In this document: positions 8,127-15,105 of the stretch, piece after piece
Layout of the letters: every line of letters starts with the position of its first letter
Numbering within the stretch: the first letter of the stretch is position 1
NCBI GenBank assembly: GCA_028866155.1
Contig: JAGWIT010000004.1
Span: forward strand, 1-39,947
Reading direction: 5' to 3'
DNA from: Patescibacteria group bacterium
Lineage (GTDB): Bacteria; Patescibacteriota; Minisyncoccia; Phycocordibacterales; SBAW01
Length of the DNA stretch: 39,947 bases
Notes under the pieces: generated by a model
The model's database searches: none
What the model was told of the DNA's origin: nothing
Seen by the model: the letters and a program-made list of their open reading frames with translations, nothing else
Program-made: the position numbers and the translations under genes

Positions 8127-9689
8127 TTATTGCGGGTTCACCGCCACGGTTTGCCCGTCCGAGAGTCCGCGCGCATCGGTCACTATCTGCATGTCCTGCG
8201 TGAGTCCCGCGAGCACGGTTACCTGGTCGCCCAAAATAGTGCCGAGCGTTATCGGGTGGATAACCAGCGTCGAGCTTGCCGAAACGGTAAATACCGCCGG
8301 GCCCTGCGGCGTTATCTTCGCGGCAATAATGGGGATGAGCATTGCGCCCGCCGTTTTTGGCGGCGCGGCGGCGCGCGAAAGCGAGACACTCACCGTGTCG
8401 CCGTCGGTAAGGCCGTCTTGTCCCGCCGAGAGCCCGACCTTAACCGGTATGGCGCCTGTCGACGGGTCGAGCGCCGGAGCGATAGAGACAACGATGCCCT
8501 GCGTGCTGCCGTTGATGATCGCTTTGCTTCCCACCGTGAGCGTTTTTGCATCACTTGGCGTGACGCCGATATCAATCTCCAAAGCGCCGGGATTCGAAAC
8601 CTGCGCCACCTGCCCGAAGGCGGAGACATAGTCGCCCTGATGTACCGGCAGGCTCACAATGGCTCCCGAGATAGGGGAGCGCGCAATGGTCTTCTCCAGG
8701 TTTGCTTCTGCACTCGCGAGCGCGGCCTGCTCCTGCGCCACTTGAGCCTGCGCCGACGCGACGTCGGGCGACGCGCTGCCCGAGCCGCCGCTCACAAGCG
8801 TCGCTTGCGCGGAAGTAAGTGCTGAAAGTGCTGAGGTCAACGAAGTGCGCGCTGCGGTCGCCGCGCTGATGTCGGCGGTCAGCTGCGCCTGCGAGACATT
8901 TTGGTTTGGAATAGCGGTATTGAGCGCCTGCAAAATATTGTCGAAGAAGGTGCGTGTGTCGCGGACCTCGCCGAGCGTGGTCGTAAGTTCTGCGTTGAGG
9001 TCGTCGCTCTGCGAGAGCGTTTTAGCGCGCGCGGTCTCGCGCGCCCACGCCTGGCCGAGCGTCTCGCGCTCGTTCACGATAGTGATGGGGAGCTGCGAGT
9101 TGGAGGTGGTTACCAAAAATTGCGGGTTCGTGCTGTCGGGGTTGCTGATCATCGTGTCCGCGGTGCCGCGGATGGCGCTGTCGACCGAGCCGTATGCGGC
9201 AAGGAGCGCGTTGACCGCGGCCGCTTTTGCCGACGTGCCGGTCGGACCCGACACTTTGGCGAGGTTTGCATTGGCCGCGTCAAGCGCGCCTTGCGCCTGC
9301 GCTACCGCCGCCTGCTGGCTGCTGTTCTCGAACTCGGCGATTATCTGGCCGGCCGACACATAGTCGCCCACCTTTTTGCTGAGCGTCGTTATCTGTCCGC
9401 CGGTTTGTGCGAGTATCGTCGCCTGGTTGAGCGATGTCACTTTACCCGTCACCACCAAGGGTCCCGTCTGCTGCGACAGGTTGGCGACCGTTTCAACTTG
9501 CACATGCGACACCTCGGCGGGCGCCTGCGCGGCGGGCGAAGAGCGGGTGGCAAAATGCACGCCAAGCAAAACCGCCGCGATAACCAATGCGCCGCCAATA
9601 CCAACCTTTATCGCTCCAAAACGCTGCACTAGCAATACAAAAGGCCTCCCGATCTTCCTCAAAAAATCCATAAACATAAAATTAACCAT
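8127..9689 (-). CDS. RND periplasmic-adaptor (HlyD/MFP) protein
   Basis: Adaptor subunit partnering the adjacent RND pump. It has an N-terminal anchor helix (GGALVIAAVLLGV), a first lipoyl half (TILAQTGGQITTLSKKVGDYVSAGQ), a long Ala/Gln-rich coiled-coil region with an unusually long insert, a second lipoyl half (ARSPISGAIVSLPVHQGDYVSAF) and beta-barrel segments to the end. The start at 9689 is preferred: the longer frame begins with TTG upstream of a TATACA box that would be its own promoter. Translation of the pump follows after six bases, so the two are co-transcribed. Ala-Gln-rich hairpin and GC-rich codons match neighbours. Confidence 0.9.
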   Translation of the reverse strand: MVNFMFMDFLRKIGRPFVLLVQRFGAIKVGIGGALVIAAVLLGVHFATRSSPAAQAPAEVSHVQVETVANLSQQTGPLVVTGKVTSLNQATILAQTGGQITTLSKKVGDYVSAGQIIAEFENSSQQAAVAQAQGALDAANANLAKVSGPTGTSAKAAAVNALLAAYGSVDSAIRGTADTMISNPDSTNPQFLVTTSNSQLPITIVNERETLGQAWARETARAKTLSQSDDLNAELTTTLGEVRDTRTFFDNILQALNTAIPNQNVSQAQLTADISAATAARTSLTSALSALTSAQATLVSGGSGSASPDVASAQAQVAQEQAALASAEANLEKTIARSPISGAIVSLPVHQGDYVSAFGQVAQVSNPGALEIDIGVTPSDAKTLTVGSKAIINGSTQGIVVSIAPALDPSTGAIPVKVGLSAGQDGLTDGDTVSVSLSRAAAPPKTAGAMLIPIIAAKITPQGPAVFTVSASSTLVIHPITLGTILGDQVTVLAGLTQDMQIVTDARGLSDGQTVAVNPQ

Positions 9690-9759
9690 ACTCCACTTAT
9701 GTATAAATCTCAATTAATCCTTCCATGTAGGCTTCCTTGTGCCTTCATGAAGTTTCGCC

Positions 9760-9771
9760 TACGATAGAATG
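9760..9771 (+). promoter_or_regulatory. Leaderless -10 box for the MliC-domain gene
   Basis: TACGAT at 9760-9765, then exactly six bases to the ATG at 9772. This spacing puts the transcription start on the A of the ATG and selects 9772 over the ATG at 9769. Confidence 0.5.
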
Positions 9772-10734
9772 ATGAATAGATTTGCCGCCACCATGCTCGC
9801 ACTCATTATCGTGGTCGGGGGCGTGTTCTTGTGGGAGTATCGCGACGCGCCGTGGCTGGCGCCCTACCTCGGTTCGGGCGCCAAGCAACAGCAGCTGGTT
9901 GGCACCGCATCCTATTTATGTGATCAAGGCAAAACTATCAGCGCGTCATACTATCAGGGTACACAAGGCCAACCTGCCTCGACCAGCGCGTCGGGAATGC
10001 CGCCAACGCCCAACGGCTCGGTTGCGCTCACGCTCTCCGACGGCCGTTCGATGACCCTGCCGCAAACCATCTCCGGCTCGGGCATTCGCTACGCCAGCTC
10101 GGGCGACGCGTTTGTTTTTTGGAGCAAGGGCAATACCGCGTTTGTCGAAGAAGGTGCTTCGAGCCAGCAAACCTACGCCAACTGCATAGCGCTAAGCAAC
10201 ATTGCGGGGCAGGAGCAGTGGACTGCGTTCGCATCGTCAACGTTTGGCTTCTCGGTTAAATATCCGCAGGGTTACACTCCCGCTTCCTATGTCTACCAAG
10301 AGCTAGGCCCGGGCAAAGATATTAAAGGAGTGAAGTTCACCATCCCTGCGTCAGTAGCGACCGGCACTAATCTCGCGAGCGACTCCTATATTTCAGTCGA
10401 GCAGTTGCCCAGTGTTCAGCCTGCCACGACTGGAGTGTCGGGGGATTGCACCGCCGATAAATTCCTCGACATGGGCAACGGCTCCCATATACAAACGGTA
10501 ACCGATAATGGCGTCGACTATTCGGTCGCCTCCTCAACCGGCGCGGGGGCCGGGAACCGCTACGAAGAGTGGGCGTGGGCAATACCCGGCACCAACCCGT
10601 GTCTGGCAGTGCGCTACTTCATCCACTATGGCGTGATTCAAAATTATCCGCCCGGCATGGTCCAGCAGTTCGACGAAGCCGCGCTGTTGAAGCAATTCGA
10701 CGGCATCCGCCAGTCGCTCGTGATAGGGAAGTAA
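9772..10734 (+). CDS. Membrane-anchored MliC-domain (lysozyme-inhibitor-like) protein
   Basis: A 320-residue protein. One N-terminal hydrophobic segment (about 5-20) anchors it outside. Residues about 45-125 match the MliC fold: YLCDQGKTISASYY, VALTLSDGRSMTLPQT, SGIRYASSGDAFVFWSKGNTAFVEEG. MliC proteins bind and block C-type lysozyme. The C-terminal half (from FGFSVKYPQGY) is a separate beta-rich domain often attached to CPR surface proteins, with four cysteines that could pair. The gene ends exactly in the left copy of a 24-base repeat bordering the transposase element, so an insertion occurred at its stop codon, apparently without truncating it. Confidence 0.75.
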   Translation: MNRFAATMLALIIVVGGVFLWEYRDAPWLAPYLGSGAKQQQLVGTASYLCDQGKTISASYYQGTQGQPASTSASGMPPTPNGSVALTLSDGRSMTLPQTISGSGIRYASSGDAFVFWSKGNTAFVEEGASSQQTYANCIALSNIAGQEQWTAFASSTFGFSVKYPQGYTPASYVYQELGPGKDIKGVKFTIPASVATGTNLASDSYISVEQLPSVQPATTGVSGDCTADKFLDMGNGSHIQTVTDNGVDYSVASSTGAGAGNRYEEWAWAIPGTNPCLAVRYFIHYGVIQNYPPGMVQQFDEAALLKQFDGIRQSLVIGK

Positions 10735-10744
10735 ATTGACCCAT

Positions 10745-10775
10745 ATTACGGATTTACGAAACCCGTATTTTTTTA
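10745..10775 (+). terminator. Element hairpin copy A, doubling as terminator
   Basis: The 21-base unit at 10747-10767 folds as TACGGATTT-ACG-AAACCCGTA with one mismatch and is followed by seven T. It can terminate the MliC gene and is also the left-end repeat of the RAYT element. Confidence 0.6.
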
Positions 10776-11429
10776 TTCAAGAAAATATGGAGAGAGTTTT
10801 TTCAAGTTCATATCGTTGAGGAATTCTTTCGTTTTCTTTTCCACGTTTCCGTAGGAGTCAGCAAAGAGATCAGTGGCGATAACAGAAGGAAAATTACGTT
10901 CGCCGCAATAGTCGAGATAGCTGCTCCATTTATAATTCTTTAGATGTGCTATCGCCTCGGCGAGGCTCTTGATATGGCCATTGCGCCAGCTGCGGGAGTC
11001 GTTGAAGTAGTCTAGCGGATTCAAATGGATGTAGTGAAGGATATAAAGAAAGTAGGCATCCTCATCTATCAATTTTTTCTTTGTTCTGCCTTGAAACAAT
11101 GTTCCGCTTCTTTTGTACCGTTCGTTAAAATAATTTGCATACCCTACATTCAGTTTCCGCAAAAATAACGTTAGACCTCCCTCGACCCTTTCGGAGACCA
11201 GTAGATGGTAGTGATTTTTCATCAAGCACCATCCATGTAAATCAACAATCTTCTCCCGCTCAAAATACGGGTTTCGTAAATCCGTATTTCGTTGATGGTG
11301 CCGGACATTGTCGGCAGGTTTTACGTCATTGAACTCATACAGATCGTGCACAAAGCGTGCATAATCGCGGCCGTCCATGAATAGGCGCCTTTTTTCTACG
11401 CCGCGGTTGAACACATGATATATATCCAT
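10773..11429 (-). CDS. REP-associated tyrosine transposase (Y1_Tnp/RAYT)
   Basis: A 219-residue single-strand transposase of the Y1 (IS200-like) family. The HUH-type metal motif is in CLMKNHYHLLV (His73, His75), and the candidate nucleophile Tyr97 is in KLNVGYANYF. NRGVEKR at 8-14, the SGTLFQGR segment and LHYIHLNPL match RAYTs. The start at 11429 (MDIYHVFNRG) is typical; the frame opens further to 11510 only by reading through the right-end repeat. Residues 48-56 (NTDLRNPYF) are encoded by a complete copy of the element's own hairpin. AT-richer than neighbours, consistent with mobility. Confidence 0.9.
   Translation of the reverse strand: MDIYHVFNRGVEKRRLFMDGRDYARFVHDLYEFNDVKPADNVRHHQRNTDLRNPYFEREKIVDLHGWCLMKNHYHLLVSERVEGGLTLFLRKLNVGYANYFNERYKRSGTLFQGRTKKKLIDEDAYFLYILHYIHLNPLDYFNDSRSWRNGHIKSLAEAIAHLKNYKWSSYLDYCGERNFPSVIATDLFADSYGNVEKKTKEFLNDMNLKKLSPYFLE
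11263..11286 (-). repeat. Element hairpin copy B inside the transposase gene
   Basis: 24 bases that are the exact reverse complement of 10747-10770. Embedded in frame in the transposase, where it encodes NTDLRNPYF between the N-terminal domain and the HUH motif. Confidence 0.8.
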
Positions 11430-11443
11430 CGGCCGGACTATAA

Positions 11444-11463
11444 ACGGATTTACGAAATCGGTA
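11444..11463 (+). repeat. Element hairpin copy C at the transposase 5' end
   Basis: Twenty bases matching copy A with two substitutions, directly before the right-hand 24-base direct repeat. It still folds (GATTT-ACG-AAATC core). Confidence 0.7.
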
Positions 11464-11485
11464 AAGTCGCTCGTGATAGGGAAGT

Positions 11486-11521
11486 AAAAAAATAATCCCG
11501 TCTCGCGCAATTGTAGCGGGA
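11486..11521 (-). terminator. Probable terminator of the gam-like gene
   Basis: On the minus strand, TCCCG pairs with CGGGA (complement of 11517-11521 and 11496-11500) with an inner GC pairing, followed by a T-rich run TTATTTTTTT. It lies 14 bases beyond the gam stop. It is a weak stem but well placed. Confidence 0.5.
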
Positions 11522-11534
11522 CAGGATCTTTAGT

Positions 11535-12119
11535 TCACTCGGCGGCTTCGGATAGACTTTCGGCCTCTTTCACCACTATCGTCCACCGGTTGGTCGAAAG
11601 ATTGCAGTTAAGCCGCTCATCGCGACCCGAGGGCCTAATGGTGAACTTCTCGGTTTGCGTTATGTTCACTCCCTCGATGCTTTTGGCAACATCTTGATCT
11701 GCGAGCAGTGCCTCCTTGTTCACCTCTTCTTTGACGCGGATAAACCGCTCAAGCTTCAGCGTTTTAAGCCGCTTCACAATAGTCTCGGCTTTTTCGGCAA
11801 GCTCGACCGCAGGCGGCGAGGTCGACCACGCCACGATCCCGCCGCTTTGCAGTGTCGCGCTCTTGCGCCCCGGTTCGAGTATCTCCTCACGATGCTCTTC
11901 GGCAAAAGCGCGGATAGCCTTGGCTATCTCACGGACTTCAGCGGTGTACTCTTTTATCTTTTTCTCCGCTGCCGTTTCGAACTGTTTTATAGCAAGCGCT
12001 GCATCGAGTCGGCATTGTTCCGACCGCGAAAGCAGGGTGCCGAGCCGGCGATCGAGCTGTGCCGCCTCGAACATCGACTTGGGCGGCGGCACTCGCTTGG
12101 GCCGTTGTTTTTTGGCCAT
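11535..12119 (-). CDS. gam: Mu Gam-like host-nuclease-inhibitor / DNA-end-binding protein
   Basis: A 194-residue Gam-family protein. Mu Gam, related to Ku, coats double-strand DNA ends and blocks RecBCD-type exonucleases. The N-terminal two thirds is a long coiled coil (about 40-95). Then come the Gam-typical strand TLQSGGIVAWSTSP, a second helix, and FIRVKEEVNKEALLADQDVAKSIEGVNI, which closely matches the family C-terminal motif. The start is supported by an SD (AGGAG, complement of 12126-12130) six bases away. It is divergent from a Pif1-like helicase and shares its operator region. No other phage genes are nearby, so it looks domesticated. Confidence 0.85.
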   Translation of the reverse strand: MAKKQRPKRVPPPKSMFEAAQLDRRLGTLLSRSEQCRLDAALAIKQFETAAEKKIKEYTAEVREIAKAIRAFAEEHREEILEPGRKSATLQSGGIVAWSTSPPAVELAEKAETIVKRLKTLKLERFIRVKEEVNKEALLADQDVAKSIEGVNITQTEKFTIRPSGRDERLNCNLSTNRWTIVVKEAESLSEAAE

Positions 12120-12156
12120 AACAAACTCCTATTTTGTGCGTTGCTCCAGCCTCCAG

Positions 12157-12196
12157 TATACCAAAATTGGTGTAAAAAATTGGTGTACGGTACTAT
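12157..12196. promoter_or_regulatory. Divergent gam/helicase promoters with repeated operator
   Basis: For gam (minus): -10 TATACT, complement of 12157-12162 region. For the helicase (plus): -10 TACTAT (12191-12196), six bases before its ATG. Between them AAAATTGGTGTA occurs twice (12163-12174 and 12176-12187) with 13-base spacing, and the first copy forms the near-palindrome TATACC-AAAATT-GGTGTA. A bound repressor would cover both promoters. Confidence 0.6.
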
Positions 12197-12202
12197 GTCC
12201 CG

Positions 12203-13795
12203 ATGACCCAGGCCGAGGCTCTCACCATTCTTAAAACCGGCGCGAATGTTTTTTTGACCGGTGAGCCGGGCGCGGGCAAGTCGCACACCGTCAACGAGTT
12301 TGTTGCGCGGCTCCGGCAACATGGCATCGAGCCGGCCATCACCGCCTCAACCGGCATTGCGGCGACACACATCGGCGGGATGACCATCCACTCGTGGTGC
12401 GGCATCGGCATCAAGCGCACGCTCAATCAATATGACCTCGATCGTATAGCCTCGAGTGAGCACGTGGTCAAGCGGATGCGGCGCACCAAAATTTTAATCA
12501 TCGACGAAGTGTCCATGCTTTCTCCCGACACGCTGTCGATGGTCGACGCCGTGTGCCGCGAAGTATTGGGCTCCTCTCGCGCATTCGGCGGCCTGCAAAT
12601 TATTTTTGTCGGCGATTTCTTTCAATTGCCACCAATCGTAAAAAGGCAAGAGGCACAGCAGTCAGACAGCGGCCTCTCTTTTGATTCACTTGAAGACTCG
12701 CGCCCAAGGTTTGCCTACGACTCCGACGCGTGGGCGCACGCCAACCCGGTGGTGTGCTACCTGACCGAACAGCACCGCCAAGACGATAAAATCTTTCTCG
12801 ATATTCTCTCGGCCATTAGGCGCAACTCTTTTGGCGAGGAGCATCTCGAGCATATAGAGGCGCGCAAAGTGTCGCGCGGCAAGCAAGTGGCGGGAGCGAC
12901 AAAACTTTTTTCGCACAACGCCGACGTTGACCGCCTCAACGATGAAACTCTCGGCAATATAGCAGGCACGCCAAAAAGTTTTGTCATGCAGTCTCAGGGT
13001 GCGCCGTCTATAGTCGCCGCGCTCATCAAAAGCTGTCTCTCGCCCGAAGCGCTCTTCCTCAAAGTAGGCGCGTCGGTGATGTTCACCAAAAATAATCCTA
13101 AAGAAGGCTACGTCAACGGCACGCTCGGTACCGTTGTGTCGTTTAATTCGTTCAACAGCTATCCGACGGTTGAGACGCGCGCGGGGCGCATGATAGAGGT
13201 CGAGCCGATGGATTGGACAGTCGAGGAGGGCGGCAAAATTCGCGCGCGCATAACCCAGCTGCCGCTTCGCTTGGCGTGGGCTATTACGGTCCACAAGAGC
13301 CAGGGGATGTCGCTCGATGAAGCGGTGATGGATTTAAGCGATGTGTTCGAGTTCGGCCAAGGATACGTTGCGCTCTCCCGCGTCCGGCGCCTCTCGGGTT
13401 TGCACTTGCTGGGGTGGAACAAGCGCACGTTTGAGGTGCATCCCGAGGTGTTAGCCAAGGATGAGCAATTTCGCGAGGCGTCCGAGGAGGCCGCCGAGGC
13501 GTTTGAGAAAATTGGCGCGGACGAGTTGCGTAAGATGCAGGAGAATTTTATTAAAGCGTGCGGTGGGCGGGTCGAGAAAGTTGAGCGCACTCCAAAAACT
13601 ACTGGTCGACTCGCACAGATTAGAGAGGCACACCCCAACGCCTATCGCCCGTGGGACGAGGCGCAGGACAAACAGCTCACGACACTGTTTCAAAACGGCA
13701 TACCACAAAAAGAAATCTCAAAAACCCTGGGCCGACAAAGCGGGTCAATCAGGGCACGGCTCATCAAGCTTGGGCTTATCGAAGAAGTGGCTTAA
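12203..13795 (+). CDS. Pif1-like superfamily 1B DNA helicase
   Basis: A 530-residue SF1B helicase. Walker A GEPGAGKS is at 20-27, motif Ia ASTGIAA near 48, Walker B IIDEVSML (Asp101, Glu102), a GDFFQLPP motif III near 137, a UvrD-like C-terminal ITVHKSQGMSLDEA segment near 365 and YVALSRVRRLSGL near 392. Pif1/Dda-type enzymes unwind forked DNA 5' to 3'. The last about 55 residues form a separate helix-turn-helix-like module (PWDEAQDKQLTTLFQNGIPQ...). The ATG lies exactly six bases past the -10 box, so the mRNA is probably leaderless. Paired divergently with gam and just upstream of lexA, implying recombination or damage repair. Confidence 0.9.
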   Translation: MTQAEALTILKTGANVFLTGEPGAGKSHTVNEFVARLRQHGIEPAITASTGIAATHIGGMTIHSWCGIGIKRTLNQYDLDRIASSEHVVKRMRRTKILIIDEVSMLSPDTLSMVDAVCREVLGSSRAFGGLQIIFVGDFFQLPPIVKRQEAQQSDSGLSFDSLEDSRPRFAYDSDAWAHANPVVCYLTEQHRQDDKIFLDILSAIRRNSFGEEHLEHIEARKVSRGKQVAGATKLFSHNADVDRLNDETLGNIAGTPKSFVMQSQGAPSIVAALIKSCLSPEALFLKVGASVMFTKNNPKEGYVNGTLGTVVSFNSFNSYPTVETRAGRMIEVEPMDWTVEEGGKIRARITQLPLRLAWAITVHKSQGMSLDEAVMDLSDVFEFGQGYVALSRVRRLSGLHLLGWNKRTFEVHPEVLAKDEQFREASEEAAEAFEKIGADELRKMQENFIKACGGRVEKVERTPKTTGRLAQIREAHPNAYRPWDEAQDKQLTTLFQNGIPQKEISKTLGRQSGSIRARLIKLGLIEEVA

Positions 13796-13824
13796 CCACA
13801 AGGCAGTGAGGGGTTATCCACAAA

Positions 13825-13868
13825 CTGGTGTATTGTGTGTATTGTAGCATAAAACTGTGTGCTAGAAT
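13825..13868 (+). promoter_or_regulatory. lexA promoter with TGGTGTA-type repeats
   Basis: Extended -10 TGCTAGAAT (13860-13868). Upstream lie AACTGGTGTA (13823-13832), differing in one base from the gam operator half-site, and a tandem GTGTATTGT repeat (13828-13845). This is a plausible autoregulatory LexA site. Confidence 0.5.
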
Positions 13869-13896
13869 ATACATATATCAATAATTTATAAACTCT

Positions 13897-14553
13897 ATGC
13901 AACAACTGCTCACCTACAAGCAAAAGCGTGTGCTCGACAACATTCGTTTATATATGGAGGCCAAGGGTGAGCCGCCTACACTCGAGGAGTTGAGCCGCAA
14001 TCTCGGCCTGCGTTCTGTCCGCACCGTGGTCCAATATCTCGAGATCCTCGAAAACAAGGGTTATATCCTGAGGCGCAAGAACGCGTGGCGCAATATAGAA
14101 TTGCGCAACGCTGACGGTGCGTGGGGCACTGTCTCCATCCCCGTGGTGGCCAACGTCGGCTGCGACGACCTCTCGGTCTTTGCGCAGGAACAGCACGATG
14201 AGTTTATTGAAGTCGACAAAAAGATAGTCGAAGAGAGCGGAGAAATAGTCGCCGTGCGCGCGGTGGGCGATTCGATGCTCGACGCCGGCATCAAGAGCGG
14301 CGACTACATCTTGGTGCAGTTTACCGACAATGTCCAGAACGGCGACCGTGTCGCGGCGATAGTGGGCGACATGGTCACGGTCAAGCGCCTCGAGCGCCGC
14401 GACGGTGTCACCATCCTCTATCCCGAAAACAAAGACCCAAAGTACAAGCCGATAATCTTAAGAGAAGACTTCAAAATCACCGGTAAAGTGTTGTGCGTCA
14501 TCCCGGCCGAGTCAACGATAACTAACGAGGTGGTGCCTATAAGGGAAGAATAA
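13897..14553 (+). CDS. lexA: LexA-type SOS repressor, S24 peptidase
   Basis: A 218-residue LexA-like protein. Residues 1-70 form the winged-helix DNA-binding domain (LTYKQKRVLDNIRLYM, PPTLEELSRNLGLRS). The C-terminal S24 domain carries GDSML with Ser126 and TVKRL with Lys163, the Ser-Lys dyad for RecA*-stimulated self-cleavage. The cleavage region aligns as NVGCDDL: the usual Ala-Gly or Cys-Gly scissile pair appears as Cys89-Asp90, so cleavage may be altered or occur elsewhere. The leader is about 22 bases with no clear SD. It follows the Pif1-like helicase in the same direction, with its own promoter. Confidence 0.9.
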   Translation: MQQLLTYKQKRVLDNIRLYMEAKGEPPTLEELSRNLGLRSVRTVVQYLEILENKGYILRRKNAWRNIELRNADGAWGTVSIPVVANVGCDDLSVFAQEQHDEFIEVDKKIVEESGEIVAVRAVGDSMLDAGIKSGDYILVQFTDNVQNGDRVAAIVGDMVTVKRLERRDGVTILYPENKDPKYKPIILREDFKITGKVLCVIPAESTITNEVVPIREE

Positions 14554-14573
14554 AAAATGCTTATCCTAGATAA

Positions 14574-14645
14574 ATGAAAAGAATGGGTAATAGATTAGAA
14601 GAAATTGGCCAAGATGAATTCAAAGAGATAAATATTCATCGCTAA
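14574..14645 (+). CDS. Possible 23-residue leaderless peptide
   Basis: A short ORF (MKRMGNRLEEIGQDEF...) in the AT-rich gap after lexA. TATCCT (14562-14567) lies exactly six bases before the ATG, the same spacing as several real genes here. The peptide is charged and amphipathic. Length and lack of homology make it uncertain; it could be chance. Confidence 0.2.
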   Translation: MKRMGNRLEEIGQDEFKEINIHR

Positions 14646-14657
14646 ATCTCGGAATAT

Positions 14658-15053
14658 CTATTGGCACTTCAAACACCGACACCCTTTCTTTTTTATATGC
14701 TCGTCGAAGAAGTCTTTGCCGTAGTCGTAGGCTAGCTCTTCGCCCACCTTTATATTCCTTTTGGCCATTATCCAGACTCTGCCTTTGTAGGTTTCGGCTT
14801 CGCAGTTGGGCTTGCAGGAATGGTTTATATATTTGGCAATGTTTCCTTTGACGTTACCGTCTATTGTTTTTTTCTTGGTCACTTCAAACAAATAGAGGCT
14901 CCGGCTCGTATACTCTTCGGGCTCGGTGAGGGTGCGGCCGAAGTATTCAACCACGCACGTGCCTTTTTTAATGGGCGAGTAGGCAAAAAGCCCGCGGCCG
15001 CTGCTGCCGCGCTTGACCCTCAAATCATATGTGCCGGGTATGTACTTGCTCAT
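14658..15053 (-). CDS. SET-domain protein lysine methyltransferase
   Basis: A 131-residue, nearly minimal SET domain that would transfer methyl from S-adenosylmethionine to protein lysines. Visible motifs: SSGRGLFAYSPIKKGTCVVEY (N-terminal SET), NIAKYINHSCKPNCEAE (cofactor and pseudoknot motif), GEELAYDYG with the catalytic Tyr, and a C-terminal GCRCLKC post-SET cysteine cluster that would bind zinc with the NHSC cysteine. All key residues are intact. -10 TATGAT on the minus strand precedes it, divergent from the next gene. Substrates in bacteria of this kind are unknown; nothing adjacent identifies one. Confidence 0.9.
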   Translation of the reverse strand: MSKYIPGTYDLRVKRGSSGRGLFAYSPIKKGTCVVEYFGRTLTEPEEYTSRSLYLFEVTKKKTIDGNVKGNIAKYINHSCKPNCEAETYKGRVWIMAKRNIKVGEELAYDYGKDFFDEHIKKKGCRCLKCQ

Positions 15054-15090
15054 TCGAAATCGTGTTCAAAAAAAGCTATCATATCTCATT

Positions 15091-15105
15091 TGCTATACTA
15101 GTGCC
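15091..15105 (+). promoter_or_regulatory. Leaderless extended -10 promoter
   Basis: TGCTATACT (15091-15099), then exactly six bases to the ATG at 15106. It fixes the start of the downstream gene at 15106 rather than the upstream in-frame ATG at 15013, which lies within the divergent SET gene. Confidence 0.6.

Larger units (their letters stand above)
10712..11488. mobile_element. RAYT/IS200-like element bounded by 24-base direct repeats
   Basis: An exact 24-base sequence (starting AGTCGCTCGTGATAGG) occurs at 10712-10735, as the end of the MliC gene, and again at 11465-11488. Between them lie the transposase gene and terminal hairpins built from a 21-base repeat. IS200/IS605 elements normally make no target duplication, so the 24-base repeat may instead record recombination-mediated capture. 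The element sits right at a stop codon, so damage is minimal. Confidence 0.7.

Noticed and set aside
11430..11510. Upstream extension of the transposase (27 extra codons)
   Set aside because: The extra residues are the translation of the right-end repeat and direct repeat; family members start at the MDIYHVFNRG-type Met.
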